From assembly GCA_028290765.1 (NCBI GenBank), contig JAQGJF010001007.1:1-5912 (forward strand): DNA of 5,912 nt, in the 5' to 3' direction. The DNA comes from Tardiphaga sp. GTDB lineage: Bacteria; Pseudomonadota; Alphaproteobacteria; Rhizobiales; Xanthobacteraceae. Numbering within the stretch: position 1 is the first letter of the stretch; every line of letters begins with the position of its first letter. Positions 1-5,466 of this stretch are shown here, piece by piece. The position numbers and the translations under genes were made by a program. Below the pieces are notes generated by a model. It had not been told where the DNA came from. It saw nothing but the letters and a program-made list of their open reading frames with translations, and ran no database searches.

Positions 1-1
1 A

Positions 2-535
2 CTCGCATCGAGCGATGAAGCTGCTTTCCGTCTTCTGGTCGAGCGCCACATCGATCGTGCGTTCGGAATTGCCCTTCGGATCGTTGGCAGCCGTGCAGAT
101 GCCGAGGATGTGGTCCAGGACACCATGCTCAAGGTGTGGACGCATCGCGGGAAATGGCAGCACGGCCGCGCGAAATTCTCGACATGGCTCTACCGCGTCA
201 TCACCAACCGGTGCATCGATCTGCATCGCTTGCCTCGCACCGACAACGTCGATGCCGTTCCGGAGCCGATGGATGCGCAGCCGGATGTCGTCAGCGCAAT
301 GCAGCGCAATGAAGTCACGCAAATGCTGGAAAGCGCGATGCAGCGGCTTCCCGAGCAGCAGCGTGTCGCGGTGATTCTCTCGTATCATGAAAATATGAGC
401 AATGGCGAAATCGCCGAAGTGATGGATACGACGGTGGCGGCAGTCGAGTCGCTTCTCAAGCGCGGGCGTCAGCAGCTCAAGGATCTGCTTCGCCGCCACG
501 AGCGCGACATCCGCCACTCATTTACCGATTACTAA
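2..535 (+). CDS. ECF-family RNA polymerase sigma factor (5' end outside window)
   Basis: This is the C-terminal 177 residues of a group-4 (extracytoplasmic function) sigma factor, which directs RNA polymerase to a small regulon. The reading frame is open from the first bases of the window, so the start codon lies upstream. Typical ECF factors are about 180-200 aa, so few residues should be missing. Region 2 covers visible residues 13-80, with the core-binding/-10 motif DAEDVVQDTMLKVW at 33-46 followed by FSTWLYRVITNRCIDLHR. Region 4 covers about 103-165, with LPEQQRVAVILSYHENMSN and the helix-turn-helix GEIAEVMDTTVAAVESLLKRG that reads the -35 box. There is no C-terminal extension. The next gene is flagellin, 143 bases on. 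Its likely regulators, at 3933-4905, lie beyond the fli operon. The GTG at 110 falls inside conserved region 2 and is not the start. Family assignment is certain; the regulon is unknown. Confidence 0.95.
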   Translation, partial: LASSDEAAFRLLVERHIDRAFGIALRIVGSRADAEDVVQDTMLKVWTHRGKWQHGRAKFSTWLYRVITNRCIDLHRLPRTDNVDAVPEPMDAQPDVVSAMQRNEVTQMLESAMQRLPEQQRVAVILSYHENMSNGEIAEVMDTTVAAVESLLKRGRQQLKDLLRRHERDIRHSFTDY

Positions 536-553
536 CCATAATCACGCGACTGC

Positions 554-657
554 GGCGGAAACTCCGCCTGACTTCAGCCTGCCGGCCCGTTGTACCGGGT
601 GGACGGGGGGCTGGCCTACGTCTGGGATTTGGATCCCGATGATGCGGCAGATGCCGC
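554..657 (+). promoter_or_regulatory. Hairpin-rich leader upstream of flagellin gene
   Basis: Between the sigma gene and fliC, several inverted repeats follow one another. GGCGGA (554-559) pairs with TCCGCC (563-568). 581-588 pairs with 608-615 over 8 bp with one G-U, and competes with CCCG (586-589)/CGGG (596-599). GGGAT (624-628) pairs with ATCCC (633-637). GCGGC (644-648) pairs with GCCGC (653-657). The last ends 9 bases before the fliC ribosome binding site AGGAG (667-671). None is followed by a T-tract, except that the first could act as a weak end for the sigma transcript. Flagellin mRNAs in other alphaproteobacteria are controlled through structured 5' leaders, so a role in mRNA stability or translation is plausible. 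No clear sigma-54, sigma-28 or ECF promoter was found here. Confidence 0.4.
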
Positions 658-678
658 CACACACCTAGGAGCAACAGA

Positions 679-1503
679 ATGCCCGTCATTTCCACCAATA
701 CCGCGGCGAACTCCGCCGTCCGCTATCTGAATATCAACGCGGCCCAGGAGTCGAGTTCGCTGGCCAAGCTGTCGAGTGGTTCGAAGATCACCAAGGCTTC
801 CGACGACGCGGCGGGCCTTGCTATTTCGACGCGCATTTCATCTGACGTCACCACCTTGCAGCAGGCAGCGACCAATGCTTCGCAGGCCACGTCGATCTTG
901 CAGACCGCGGACGGCGGCGCCTCCAATATCAGCGACATTCTGGCCCGCATGAAGTCGCTGGCCTCGGAGTCGGCGTCGGGCACCGTGACCGACAGCAGCC
1001 GAGCCTATATCAATTCGGAATTCTCGCAGCTGACCAGCGAAATCGACAGCATCGCGACGGGAACGCGCTACAGCGGCCAGAGCCTGCTGGATGGAACCAG
1101 TGCGTTCGCCTCCGGCGTCTCGGTTCTGGTCGGATCGTCGGCGTCGGACACCATCACTGTCACGCTGTCCAATCTCACATCGAGCTCGCTCCAACTCAGC
1201 TCGCTGAGTGTCAGCTCGCTGAGCGGCGCGACGTCGGCGCTCACCGCGCTCGATACCGCGATCGACACCGTATCGTCCGCGCGGGCCACGATCGGCGCCC
1301 AGGAGTCGCGCTTCAATTTCAGCGCGAGCTCGATCTCGACCCAAACGGAAAATCTGCAGTCCGCCAATTCTGCCATCACCGACGTCGATATCGCATCCGA
1401 GCAGGCGAAGCTCTCCTCGGCCGAAGTCAAGACCCAGGCGGCGGTGTCCGCCGAATCCGCGGCGAACAAGATGCCGCAGTATTTGCTGAACTTGCTCGGC
1501 TAA
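679..1503 (+). CDS. fliC: Flagellin, filament subunit
   Basis: This encodes a 274-aa flagellin, the subunit that is exported by the flagellar type III system and polymerises into the filament. The N-terminal D0/D1 region (about 4-140) has the hallmark LSSGSKITKASDDAAGLAIS (31-50) and ends in RYSGQSLLDG (130-139). The C-terminal D1/D0 region (about 190-274) contains RATIGAQESRF (202-212) and finishes in the hydrophobic YLLNLLG. The Ser-rich middle, about 50 residues, replaces the exposed D2/D3 domains, so this is a compact flagellin. There is no cysteine, as is usual. The start is supported by AGGAG 7 bases upstream. fliD and fliS follow. The DDAAGLAIS motif differs from the DNAAYWSIAT type of classical rhizobial flagellins (from memory), which fits its pairing with FliD/FliS rather than FlaF/FlbT. 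Other flagellin copies elsewhere in the genome cannot be excluded. Confidence 0.96.
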   Translation: MPVISTNTAANSAVRYLNINAAQESSSLAKLSSGSKITKASDDAAGLAISTRISSDVTTLQQAATNASQATSILQTADGGASNISDILARMKSLASESASGTVTDSSRAYINSEFSQLTSEIDSIATGTRYSGQSLLDGTSAFASGVSVLVGSSASDTITVTLSNLTSSSLQLSSLSVSSLSGATSALTALDTAIDTVSSARATIGAQESRFNFSASSISTQTENLQSANSAITDVDIASEQAKLSSAEVKTQAAVSAESAANKMPQYLLNLLG

Positions 1504-1512
1504 GCAATCGGC

Positions 1513-1547
1513 AGTGATGGGCCGGCCAATTTTTCCGGCCCATCACT
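1513..1547 (+). terminator. Strong hairpin between fliC and fliD
   Basis: AGTGATGGGCCGG (1513-1525) is perfectly complementary to CCGGCCCATCACT (1535-1547), giving a 13-bp stem with a 9-base loop CCAATTTTT. It begins 9 bases after the fliC stop codon. The T-run is in the loop rather than after the stem, so it is not a classical intrinsic terminator. It more likely causes partial termination or protects the 3' end of a separate, abundant fliC mRNA while allowing some read-through into fliD. The structure is certain; the function is inferred. Confidence 0.6.
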
Positions 1548-1568
1548 TATCAAATCAGAGGTTGAGCC

Positions 1569-3275
1569 ATGACGTCGGTGAGTAGCACGAGTTCCTCCGC
1601 AACGACCGCGACGTCCAGCAGTACAACTTCTGCGACTTCGACGACGACCTCGGGCACGAAGACGACGACCAGCGTCGACTGGGACGCTCTGATCGAGTCA
1701 CAGGTCAATGCCAAGCTGGCCCAGGCAACCACCATCCAGACCAGCATTACCAGCAATGAGGCCAAGATCTCGGCCTATCAGAACCTTCAAACGCTCCTGA
1801 GTACGGTTGCGACCGCGACGAAGTCGCTGAGCAGCTCGATCGTGAATTCACTATCCTCCAGCGTCTTCGGCACTCGGGCGGCGACCATCACTTCGACCGG
1901 CGATATCAGCGCGAGCTCAGCCTTGTCGATGTCGATTGGCAACGGCGCCGCCACGGGTGATCACACCTTGCAGATCAGCCAGATCGCGACCGCACAAAAG
2001 GTCATTGGATCATCGGTCGCCGACAAGACCGCGGAACTGGGCTACAGCGGAACGTTCTCGATCGGCCTCGCCGGAGGCACCAGCGCGGATGTCGCGATTA
2101 CCAGCACCATGTCGCTCGAGGACGTCGTTGACGCCATCAACGCGCAGACCTCCACAACCAACGTTCAGGCCTCGATCATTCAGGTCTCGAGCACCGAGTT
2201 CGAGATGGTGCTTTCGGGAACGGAGGATGCGGCCGATATCGAGACCAGCAGCGTCTCCGGCGACGACATCATGAACAAGCTTGGCGTGACCGACAGTTCC
2301 GGGGATTTCACCGACGTTCTGCAAACCGCCCAGCCGGCGATCTTCAAGCTCGACGGAGTTTCGTTGACGCGGGACACCAACGACATCACTGACGTCCTGA
2401 GCGGGGTCACCTTCAACCTTTTGCAGGACACCCCGACCGGCACCACCCTGAACATCAGCATCGAGGCGGATACCAGCTCGATCTCGACCGCGTTGCAGAC
2501 CTTCGTTACCGACTACAACGCCTTTCGCGACTACGTCTACGGTCAGCAGCAGCTCAGTTCGGATGGAACGGTCGATTCCAGCTCGGTTCTGTTCGGCGAC
2601 GGCACGATGCGCACCATCATGACGCAGATGGAACGGGCGTTGAATAGCTCGATCGACGGCTTGTCCCTGAGCGATCTCGGATTGTCGTTCAACACCACGA
2701 ACGATCTTGAGCTGGATACCAGCGTCCTTTCGACAACCTTGTCCCAGAACCTCGCCGGAGCGATGTCGCTGCTGTCTGCGCAGACCACCACATCGTCGAG
2801 TTCGCTTTCGGTCGTCAACACCGGATCGTCGCCTCCCGCGTCCTTTGTGCTCGATCTGACCGTCGACAGTTCCGGCGCGCTGACGTCTGCGTCGGTCGGC
2901 GGAGACAGTTCGTTGTTTACGGTCAGCGGCAATTCAATCATCGGAAATGCGGGCACCGTCTACGCCGGCATGGCTTTCACCTATTCGAGCTCGGCCTCGA
3001 CTTCCGTCACGGTGACCTCGACAACCGGCATTGCCGCGCAGATTTACAATCTTGCAAAGAACAGCTCCAGTACCAGCACCGGGTCGATCCAGACGCTGAT
3101 CACCAATCTGCAAACCCGGGACGACAGCATGCAGCAACAGATCGACGACATCAATTCGCGGGCCGCGCTCTACAAGACGATGCTGACAAATCAATATGCG
3201 AAATACCAGTCGGCCATCTCGACGGCGAATTCAACGCTCGACTACCTTTCAGCGCTCCTCGACTCCGGGAATTGA
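1569..3275 (+). CDS. fliD: Flagellar filament-capping protein FliD (hook-associated protein 2)
   Basis: This encodes a 568-aa FliD, the cap that sits at the filament tip and helps exported flagellin fold and insert. A Ser/Thr-rich leader occupies residues 1-35. The FliD N-terminal domain starts at SVDWDALIESQVNAKL (35-50) and runs to about HTLQISQIATAQKV (132-145). The C-terminal domain (about 255-560) has FKLDGVSLTRDTNDITDVL (259-277), GTTLNISIEADTSS (291-304) and TFVTDYNAF (311-319). It ends with the coiled-coil-like TLITNLQTRDDSMQQQIDDI (509-528) and LTNQYAKYQSAISTANSTLDYL (539-560). Residues 405-485 form a Ser/Thr/Val-rich insert, probably the surface-exposed domain. AGAGG (1557-1561) lies 7 bases before ATG. 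The length is within the range for the family, though longer than the enterobacterial protein. It lies 65 bases after fliC, and its stop overlaps the fliS start, so the two are probably translated together. Confidence 0.95.
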   Translation: MTSVSSTSSSATTATSSSTTSATSTTTSGTKTTTSVDWDALIESQVNAKLAQATTIQTSITSNEAKISAYQNLQTLLSTVATATKSLSSSIVNSLSSSVFGTRAATITSTGDISASSALSMSIGNGAATGDHTLQISQIATAQKVIGSSVADKTAELGYSGTFSIGLAGGTSADVAITSTMSLEDVVDAINAQTSTTNVQASIIQVSSTEFEMVLSGTEDAADIETSSVSGDDIMNKLGVTDSSGDFTDVLQTAQPAIFKLDGVSLTRDTNDITDVLSGVTFNLLQDTPTGTTLNISIEADTSSISTALQTFVTDYNAFRDYVYGQQQLSSDGTVDSSSVLFGDGTMRTIMTQMERALNSSIDGLSLSDLGLSFNTTNDLELDTSVLSTTLSQNLAGAMSLLSAQTTTSSSSLSVVNTGSSPPASFVLDLTVDSSGALTSASVGGDSSLFTVSGNSIIGNAGTVYAGMAFTYSSSASTSVTVTSTTGIAAQIYNLAKNSSSTSTGSIQTLITNLQTRDDSMQQQIDDINSRAALYKTMLTNQYAKYQSAISTANSTLDYLSALLDSGN

Positions 3276-3682
3276 TGATGCAGAGATCGACTTCGCAGCA
3301 GGCGACCCAGGCCTATCGCACGGCGTCAGTTGCGGTTCCGCCGCTGAAAGCGGTGGTCATGCTCTATGATGGGGCGATCATGTTCCTGCAGAAATCGCTT
3401 CAGGCGGCCGAAGCACGACGGTTCGAGGAGAGCCACGACCACATGATCCGTGCGACCGCGATCTTGCGGGGACTCAGTCACCATCTGGATTTCGACCGCG
3501 GCGGCGCGCTTGCCGAGCGGTTGCACAGGACCTACCAGGCGCTGATCATGGCCTGCCTGCGGTCGTTCGGCCGCCCGGACGCGTCCGCATGCTATCGTCG
3601 CATTATCGCAAGCCTCACCGAATTGCGTGACGCCTGGAAGTTCGTCGCGGTCGCCACGACAAAGCCCAGCGAAACGAGCTAG
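3275..3682 (+). CDS. fliS: Flagellin-specific chaperone FliS
   Basis: This encodes a 135-aa FliS, the cytoplasmic export chaperone that wraps the C-terminal D0 helix of flagellin and prevents early polymerisation. The signature AYR (13-15) near the N-terminus is followed by VVMLYDGAIMFLQKSLQAAE (27-46), then LDFDRGGALAERLHRTYQAL (71-90) and the closing helix LTELRDAWKFV (114-124), all in the positions expected of the small four-helix family. ATG 3275 overlaps the fliD stop (TGATG), suggesting translational coupling. A second in-frame ATG at 3278 has better spacing (7 bases) from GGGA (3267-3270), so the true start could be one codon later. Its partner flagellin is presumably the fliC two genes upstream. 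No FlaF or FlbT gene is seen nearby. Confidence 0.93.
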   Translation: MMQRSTSQQATQAYRTASVAVPPLKAVVMLYDGAIMFLQKSLQAAEARRFEESHDHMIRATAILRGLSHHLDFDRGGALAERLHRTYQALIMACLRSFGRPDASACYRRIIASLTELRDAWKFVAVATTKPSETS

Positions 3683-3797
3683 ATTCGGCGCGGCGGCAGC
3701 TGCCCATCCAGCGAAATTGCCCGATTGTGCTGCGTTGCGGTAGAGGCGCCCCGGATGGTAATTCAGGGCGGTCGCTACCGTATCGGCTTTTTCGGTG

Positions 3798-3826
3798 TTG
3801 AAAATTCCTCCTGACACTTGGTTATG
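3798..3826 (+). promoter_or_regulatory. Possible promoter for the anti-sigma-like/sensor gene pair
   Basis: TTGAAA (3798-3803) is separated by 17 bases from GTTATG (3821-3826), a fair -35 but a poor -10 match to the housekeeping consensus, about 105 bases before the ATG at 3933. Just upstream, a short hairpin CGGT/ACCG (3769-3772/3777-3780) is followed by a T5 run (3788-3792) that might weakly end the fli operon transcript. The rest of 3683-3932 contains only the 10-base palindrome GGCAGCTGCC (3695-3704) and no gene. This is weak pattern evidence only. Confidence 0.22.
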
Positions 3827-3932
3827 AGACAAAGACGGCGTCGCGGCCACATTCTGTGGTTGCCGAAAGCACCACCATTTGCTTAAAAAGCGGAAGAACT
3901 ACAGTGGTTTGATCGGAGCGGGTTTGCCGACG

Positions 3933-4379
3933 ATGAATGTTGCAGATTTCGAGGATCTGCTTGACCGGCTCGGGGACGACATGTCCACCTGGCCTGCGCT
4001 GCAGCAGCGATCTGCCGCCGCTTTGCTGCGCTCGTCGGATGAGGCTCGCCTGGTTCTGGACGAGGCGAGACGATTGCGACGGGCCCTTTCCGCGGCCCCG
4101 ATTCGTGCAAGCGCCGGGCTGACCGATCGAATTATGCAGGCGGTCCCCCCGGCCGTTCCGAGGTCTGTCGTAACGCCGGCCCACCTTTCACGCCGGTGGT
4201 ATGGCGTCCCGGCATTTCTGGCATCGCCGCGCTCGCCGGGCCTCATCCTGGCGGTCTGCTTTTTGATCGGGATTTTTGCCGGCCTTTACCCGTCCCTGCT
4301 GCCCGATAAAGCCTCGCGTACCGATTTCCCCGGTTTTCTGGCTTACGCGATGGATATCTCGCGCGTGACTGAATATTAA
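3933..4379 (+). CDS. Single-pass membrane protein, proposed anti-sigma factor
   Basis: This encodes a 148-aa protein. The N-terminal ~100 residues are soluble and helical, opening with NVADFEDLLDRLGDDMSTWP (2-21) and followed by charged, Leu/Arg/Glu-rich helices (28-52). One hydrophobic segment, about SPGLILAVCFLIGIFAGLYPSLL (101-123), is a clear membrane span, with a short polar tail. A cytoplasmic helical domain plus one span is the build of membrane anti-sigma factors. I recall proteins with a similar GDD-x-x-x-WP opening next to ECF sigma and periplasmic metal-sensor genes in alphaproteobacteria, and a sensor gene follows 25 bases on. There is no HxxxCxxC zinc motif (only Cys109, in the span). 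ATG 3933 fits the conserved opening, though its nearest GGAG (3915-3918) is 14 bases away. TTG 3924 is better spaced from that site and cannot be excluded. Function is inferred from architecture and context. Confidence 0.75.
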   Translation: MNVADFEDLLDRLGDDMSTWPALQQRSAAALLRSSDEARLVLDEARRLRRALSAAPIRASAGLTDRIMQAVPPAVPRSVVTPAHLSRRWYGVPAFLASPRSPGLILAVCFLIGIFAGLYPSLLPDKASRTDFPGFLAYAMDISRVTEY

Positions 4380-4404
4380 TCGCTGCAGATATCGGAATAT
4401 TGTG

Positions 4405-4905
4405 ATGCGGCTTCCGCAAATCAGCCTGCTTCCGCTGGCCCTGATCGTTTCTCTTGGCGTCAACTTGTTTGTAGCGGGCTGGCTCGTCGGCGACCGTGCA
4501 GGTAAGTTTGGCCCGCCGCCGCCGCCGGGATCGATGCAGCCGTTTCTTGATTCACTGGAAAGCAGGCTAAGCCCGGAGGGCGCCCGGATCATGGACGCGA
4601 CGATCCGGAGTTTTCAGGATCGTGCCTTCCGGCATTTCCGCAGACTCGAGGAGATCGGCGAGCGCATGGAAAAGGCTCTCGACGGCGGATCGTTCGATCG
4701 CGCGAGATTTCTCGCCACGGCGCAGGAGCTGAGTGCCGAACAGGCCGTGGACCGGAACGAAGTTGCCGAGCAAATTGCCAACGCCATCGAAAAATTGTCG
4801 CCGGAGGATCGGAAGCGTCTTTCCGAGATGAGACCAGGTCACGGTTTCGGCGGCGGCATTCTTCGCTATCTGCCCGGAATGAATTTCCAGGGACCGCGAC
4901 GCTAG
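4405..4905 (+). CDS. Membrane-anchored periplasmic sensor protein (CnrX-like / Metal_resist family)
   Basis: This encodes a 166-aa protein. An N-terminal anchor (about 6-28, ISLLPLALIVSLGVNLFVAGW) is followed by a proline stretch (37-41) and a helical periplasmic domain (about 45-145). The latter resembles 'periplasmic heavy-metal sensor' proteins: FLDSLESRLSPEGARIMDAT, an Arg/Glu-rich helix (66-92), then ALDGGSFDRARFLATAQELS, a helix at 113-130, and LSPEDRKRLSEM (131-142). In CnrX-type systems such proteins control an anti-sigma factor from the periplasmic side. That fits the preceding membrane protein and the ECF sigma at 2-535. It has only two histidines (77, 146) and no cysteine, so metal binding is not assured; it could sense another envelope signal. 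The Gly-rich tail (146-151) is unusual. GGAA (4394-4397) lies 7 bases before ATG 4405; a GTG codon immediately precedes it. Confidence 0.8.
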   Translation: MRLPQISLLPLALIVSLGVNLFVAGWLVGDRAGKFGPPPPPGSMQPFLDSLESRLSPEGARIMDATIRSFQDRAFRHFRRLEEIGERMEKALDGGSFDRARFLATAQELSAEQAVDRNEVAEQIANAIEKLSPEDRKRLSEMRPGHGFGGGILRYLPGMNFQGPRR

Positions 4906-4907
4906 CC

Positions 4908-4932
4908 CGGCGAAGTGGGATCCGGTTCGCCG
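4908..4932 (+). terminator. Hairpin directly after the sensor gene
   Basis: CGGCGAA (4908-4914) pairs perfectly with TTCGCCG (4926-4932) around an 11-base loop, starting two bases after the stop codon. There is no T-tract, so termination would have to be Rho-dependent or the structure may only protect the mRNA end. Its right part also belongs to the repeat described at 4910-5090. Confidence 0.35.
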
Positions 4933-4980
4933 ACAAGGACATGCGCCAACGCAAGAATCTACACGGTTTTCGAGCGAAAG

Positions 4981-5007
4981 CCTGCCCCGGACTTGATCCG
5001 GGGTGGG
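4981..5007. repeat. Palindrome within the composite repeat
   Basis: CCCCGGA (4985-4991) and TCCGGGG (4997-5003) form a perfect 7-bp stem around CTTGA. Two G-U and two further G-C pairs extend it to 11 bp (4981-4991 with 4997-5007). It looks like a REP-type element inserted into the larger repeat. Confidence 0.7.
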
Positions 5008-5053
5008 TACCGGTTTGCGTGAAGAGAACGCGCCAAAATTAAAAGCTGGAGCT

Positions 5054-5078
5054 TCGGTTCTGATTTATTCAGAACCGA
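5054..5078. repeat. Perfect 10-bp palindrome
   Basis: TCGGTTCTGA (5054-5063) and TCAGAACCGA (5069-5078) form a perfect stem around TTTAT. Flanking GAGC (5049-5052) and GCTC (5083-5086) allow an outer stem. It is symmetric enough to act on either strand. Most likely it is the right part of the dispersed repeat rather than an operator. Confidence 0.7.
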
Positions 5079-5090
5079 TCATGCTCTGGA

Positions 5091-5466
5091 GATCGCTATC
5101 CGAAATCGCGGGTGTCTTCTAAAATCATGGCGGTCTTCCAAAATCGTCTCACCTGAAATGCCGGCAACATAGGCCGGCTTCTCCGGTCATTGCTGCGGGA
5201 TCGCACGCGGTTCTCGCCCGGCAATTTTTGCCTGCGCAAGGCGCGCATTGGCCGGGCCGCGCGTACCGGCGTTCCCTGCAAACCGGATGTTTTGAACCAA
5301 ATCCGATGCATTTCGTCACGCGCATGCGCCGCGAAGGCGGCCTGCAGAAATCCTGCCTGAATTTGCAGCGCCGTCCGTTTCAATAAGGAAGCGGAATTCA
5401 AGATCACGAGATCATCCGAAAAAATTCCGGAGCGCGTAGCGCGCACGGAAGCGGCTGGAGCATGCC
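5091..5466. other. Intergenic region before flgD, no convincing gene
   Basis: This stretch holds a near-perfect 13-base direct repeat, GTCTTCTAAAATC (5114-5126) and GTCTTCCAAAATC (5133-5145), 19 bases apart. It also has a GCCGGC/GCCGGC hairpin (5160-5165/5173-5178), a GCCGC/GCGGC hairpin (5328-5332/5337-5341), and an inverted repeat CGGAATT/AATTCCG (5392-5398/5423-5429) shortly before flgD. Long open frames exist on both strands (+ strand 5123-5386, first ATG at 5306; - strand 5446-5096). Their translations are Arg/Cys-rich or resemble no family I know, and neither has a supporting ribosome binding site. A promoter for flgD should lie here, but I could not identify one with confidence. Confidence 0.5.

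Larger units (their letters stand above)
4910..5090. repeat. Composite dispersed repeat with nested palindromes
   Basis: Two diverged copies of one unit lie 88 bases apart. GTGGGATCCGGTTCGC (4915-4930) and GTGGGTACCGGTTTGC (5003-5018) match at 13 of 16 positions, and each is followed at nearly the same distance by GCGCCAA (4943-4949 and 5030-5036). In the first unit GCGAA (4910-4914) directly abuts GTGGG. In the second, GCGAA (4974-4978) is separated from GTGGG by 24 bases that make up most of a palindrome (4981-5007). A second palindrome (5054-5078) closes the element. The wording, including TTTTCGAGCGAA and TTCTGA..TCAGAA, resembles dispersed intergenic repeats I remember from Bradyrhizobium-type genomes. 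No protein is encoded. Confidence 0.6.

Noticed and set aside
15..374. Overlapping + strand open frame within the sigma gene
   Set aside because: Its translation is Ser/Arg/Cys-rich with no family resemblance, and the other frame clearly encodes an ECF sigma factor.
110..535. Sigma factor starting at the GTG at 110
   Set aside because: The frame is open to the window edge and the upstream codons encode the conserved ECF region 2 (EAAFRLLVERH..RADAED), so GTG 110 is an internal codon.
611..628. Sigma-54 promoter (TGGC..TGGG) before fliC
   Set aside because: The -24 half is only partial and the -12 element TTGC is absent.
599..730. 43-aa open frame from GTG 599 through the fliC leader
   Set aside because: It begins with a weak start, runs into the fliC coding region in another frame, and the region is better explained by hairpins. 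It remains a remote leader-peptide possibility.
838..1344. Long antisense open frame under fliC
   Set aside because: Arg/Gly/Ala-rich translation typical of a shadow of GC-rich coding sequence; fliC is unambiguous on the other strand.
3326..3850. Antisense 174-aa open frame over fliS and the following gap
   Set aside because: Mostly a shadow of fliS. The AGGAGG on that strand (around 3805-3813) is not followed by a start codon at a useful distance.
3879..3932. N-terminal extension of the anti-sigma-like protein from TTG 3879
   Set aside because: The extra residues (LKKRKNYSGLIGAG) do not fit the family opening, and TTG 3879 has no ribosome binding site; ATG 3933 is preferred.
4908..5092. 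CRISPR-like or insertion-sequence end
   Set aside because: Only two diverged units, with no regular spacers, transposase or target duplication; a dispersed palindromic repeat explains it better.
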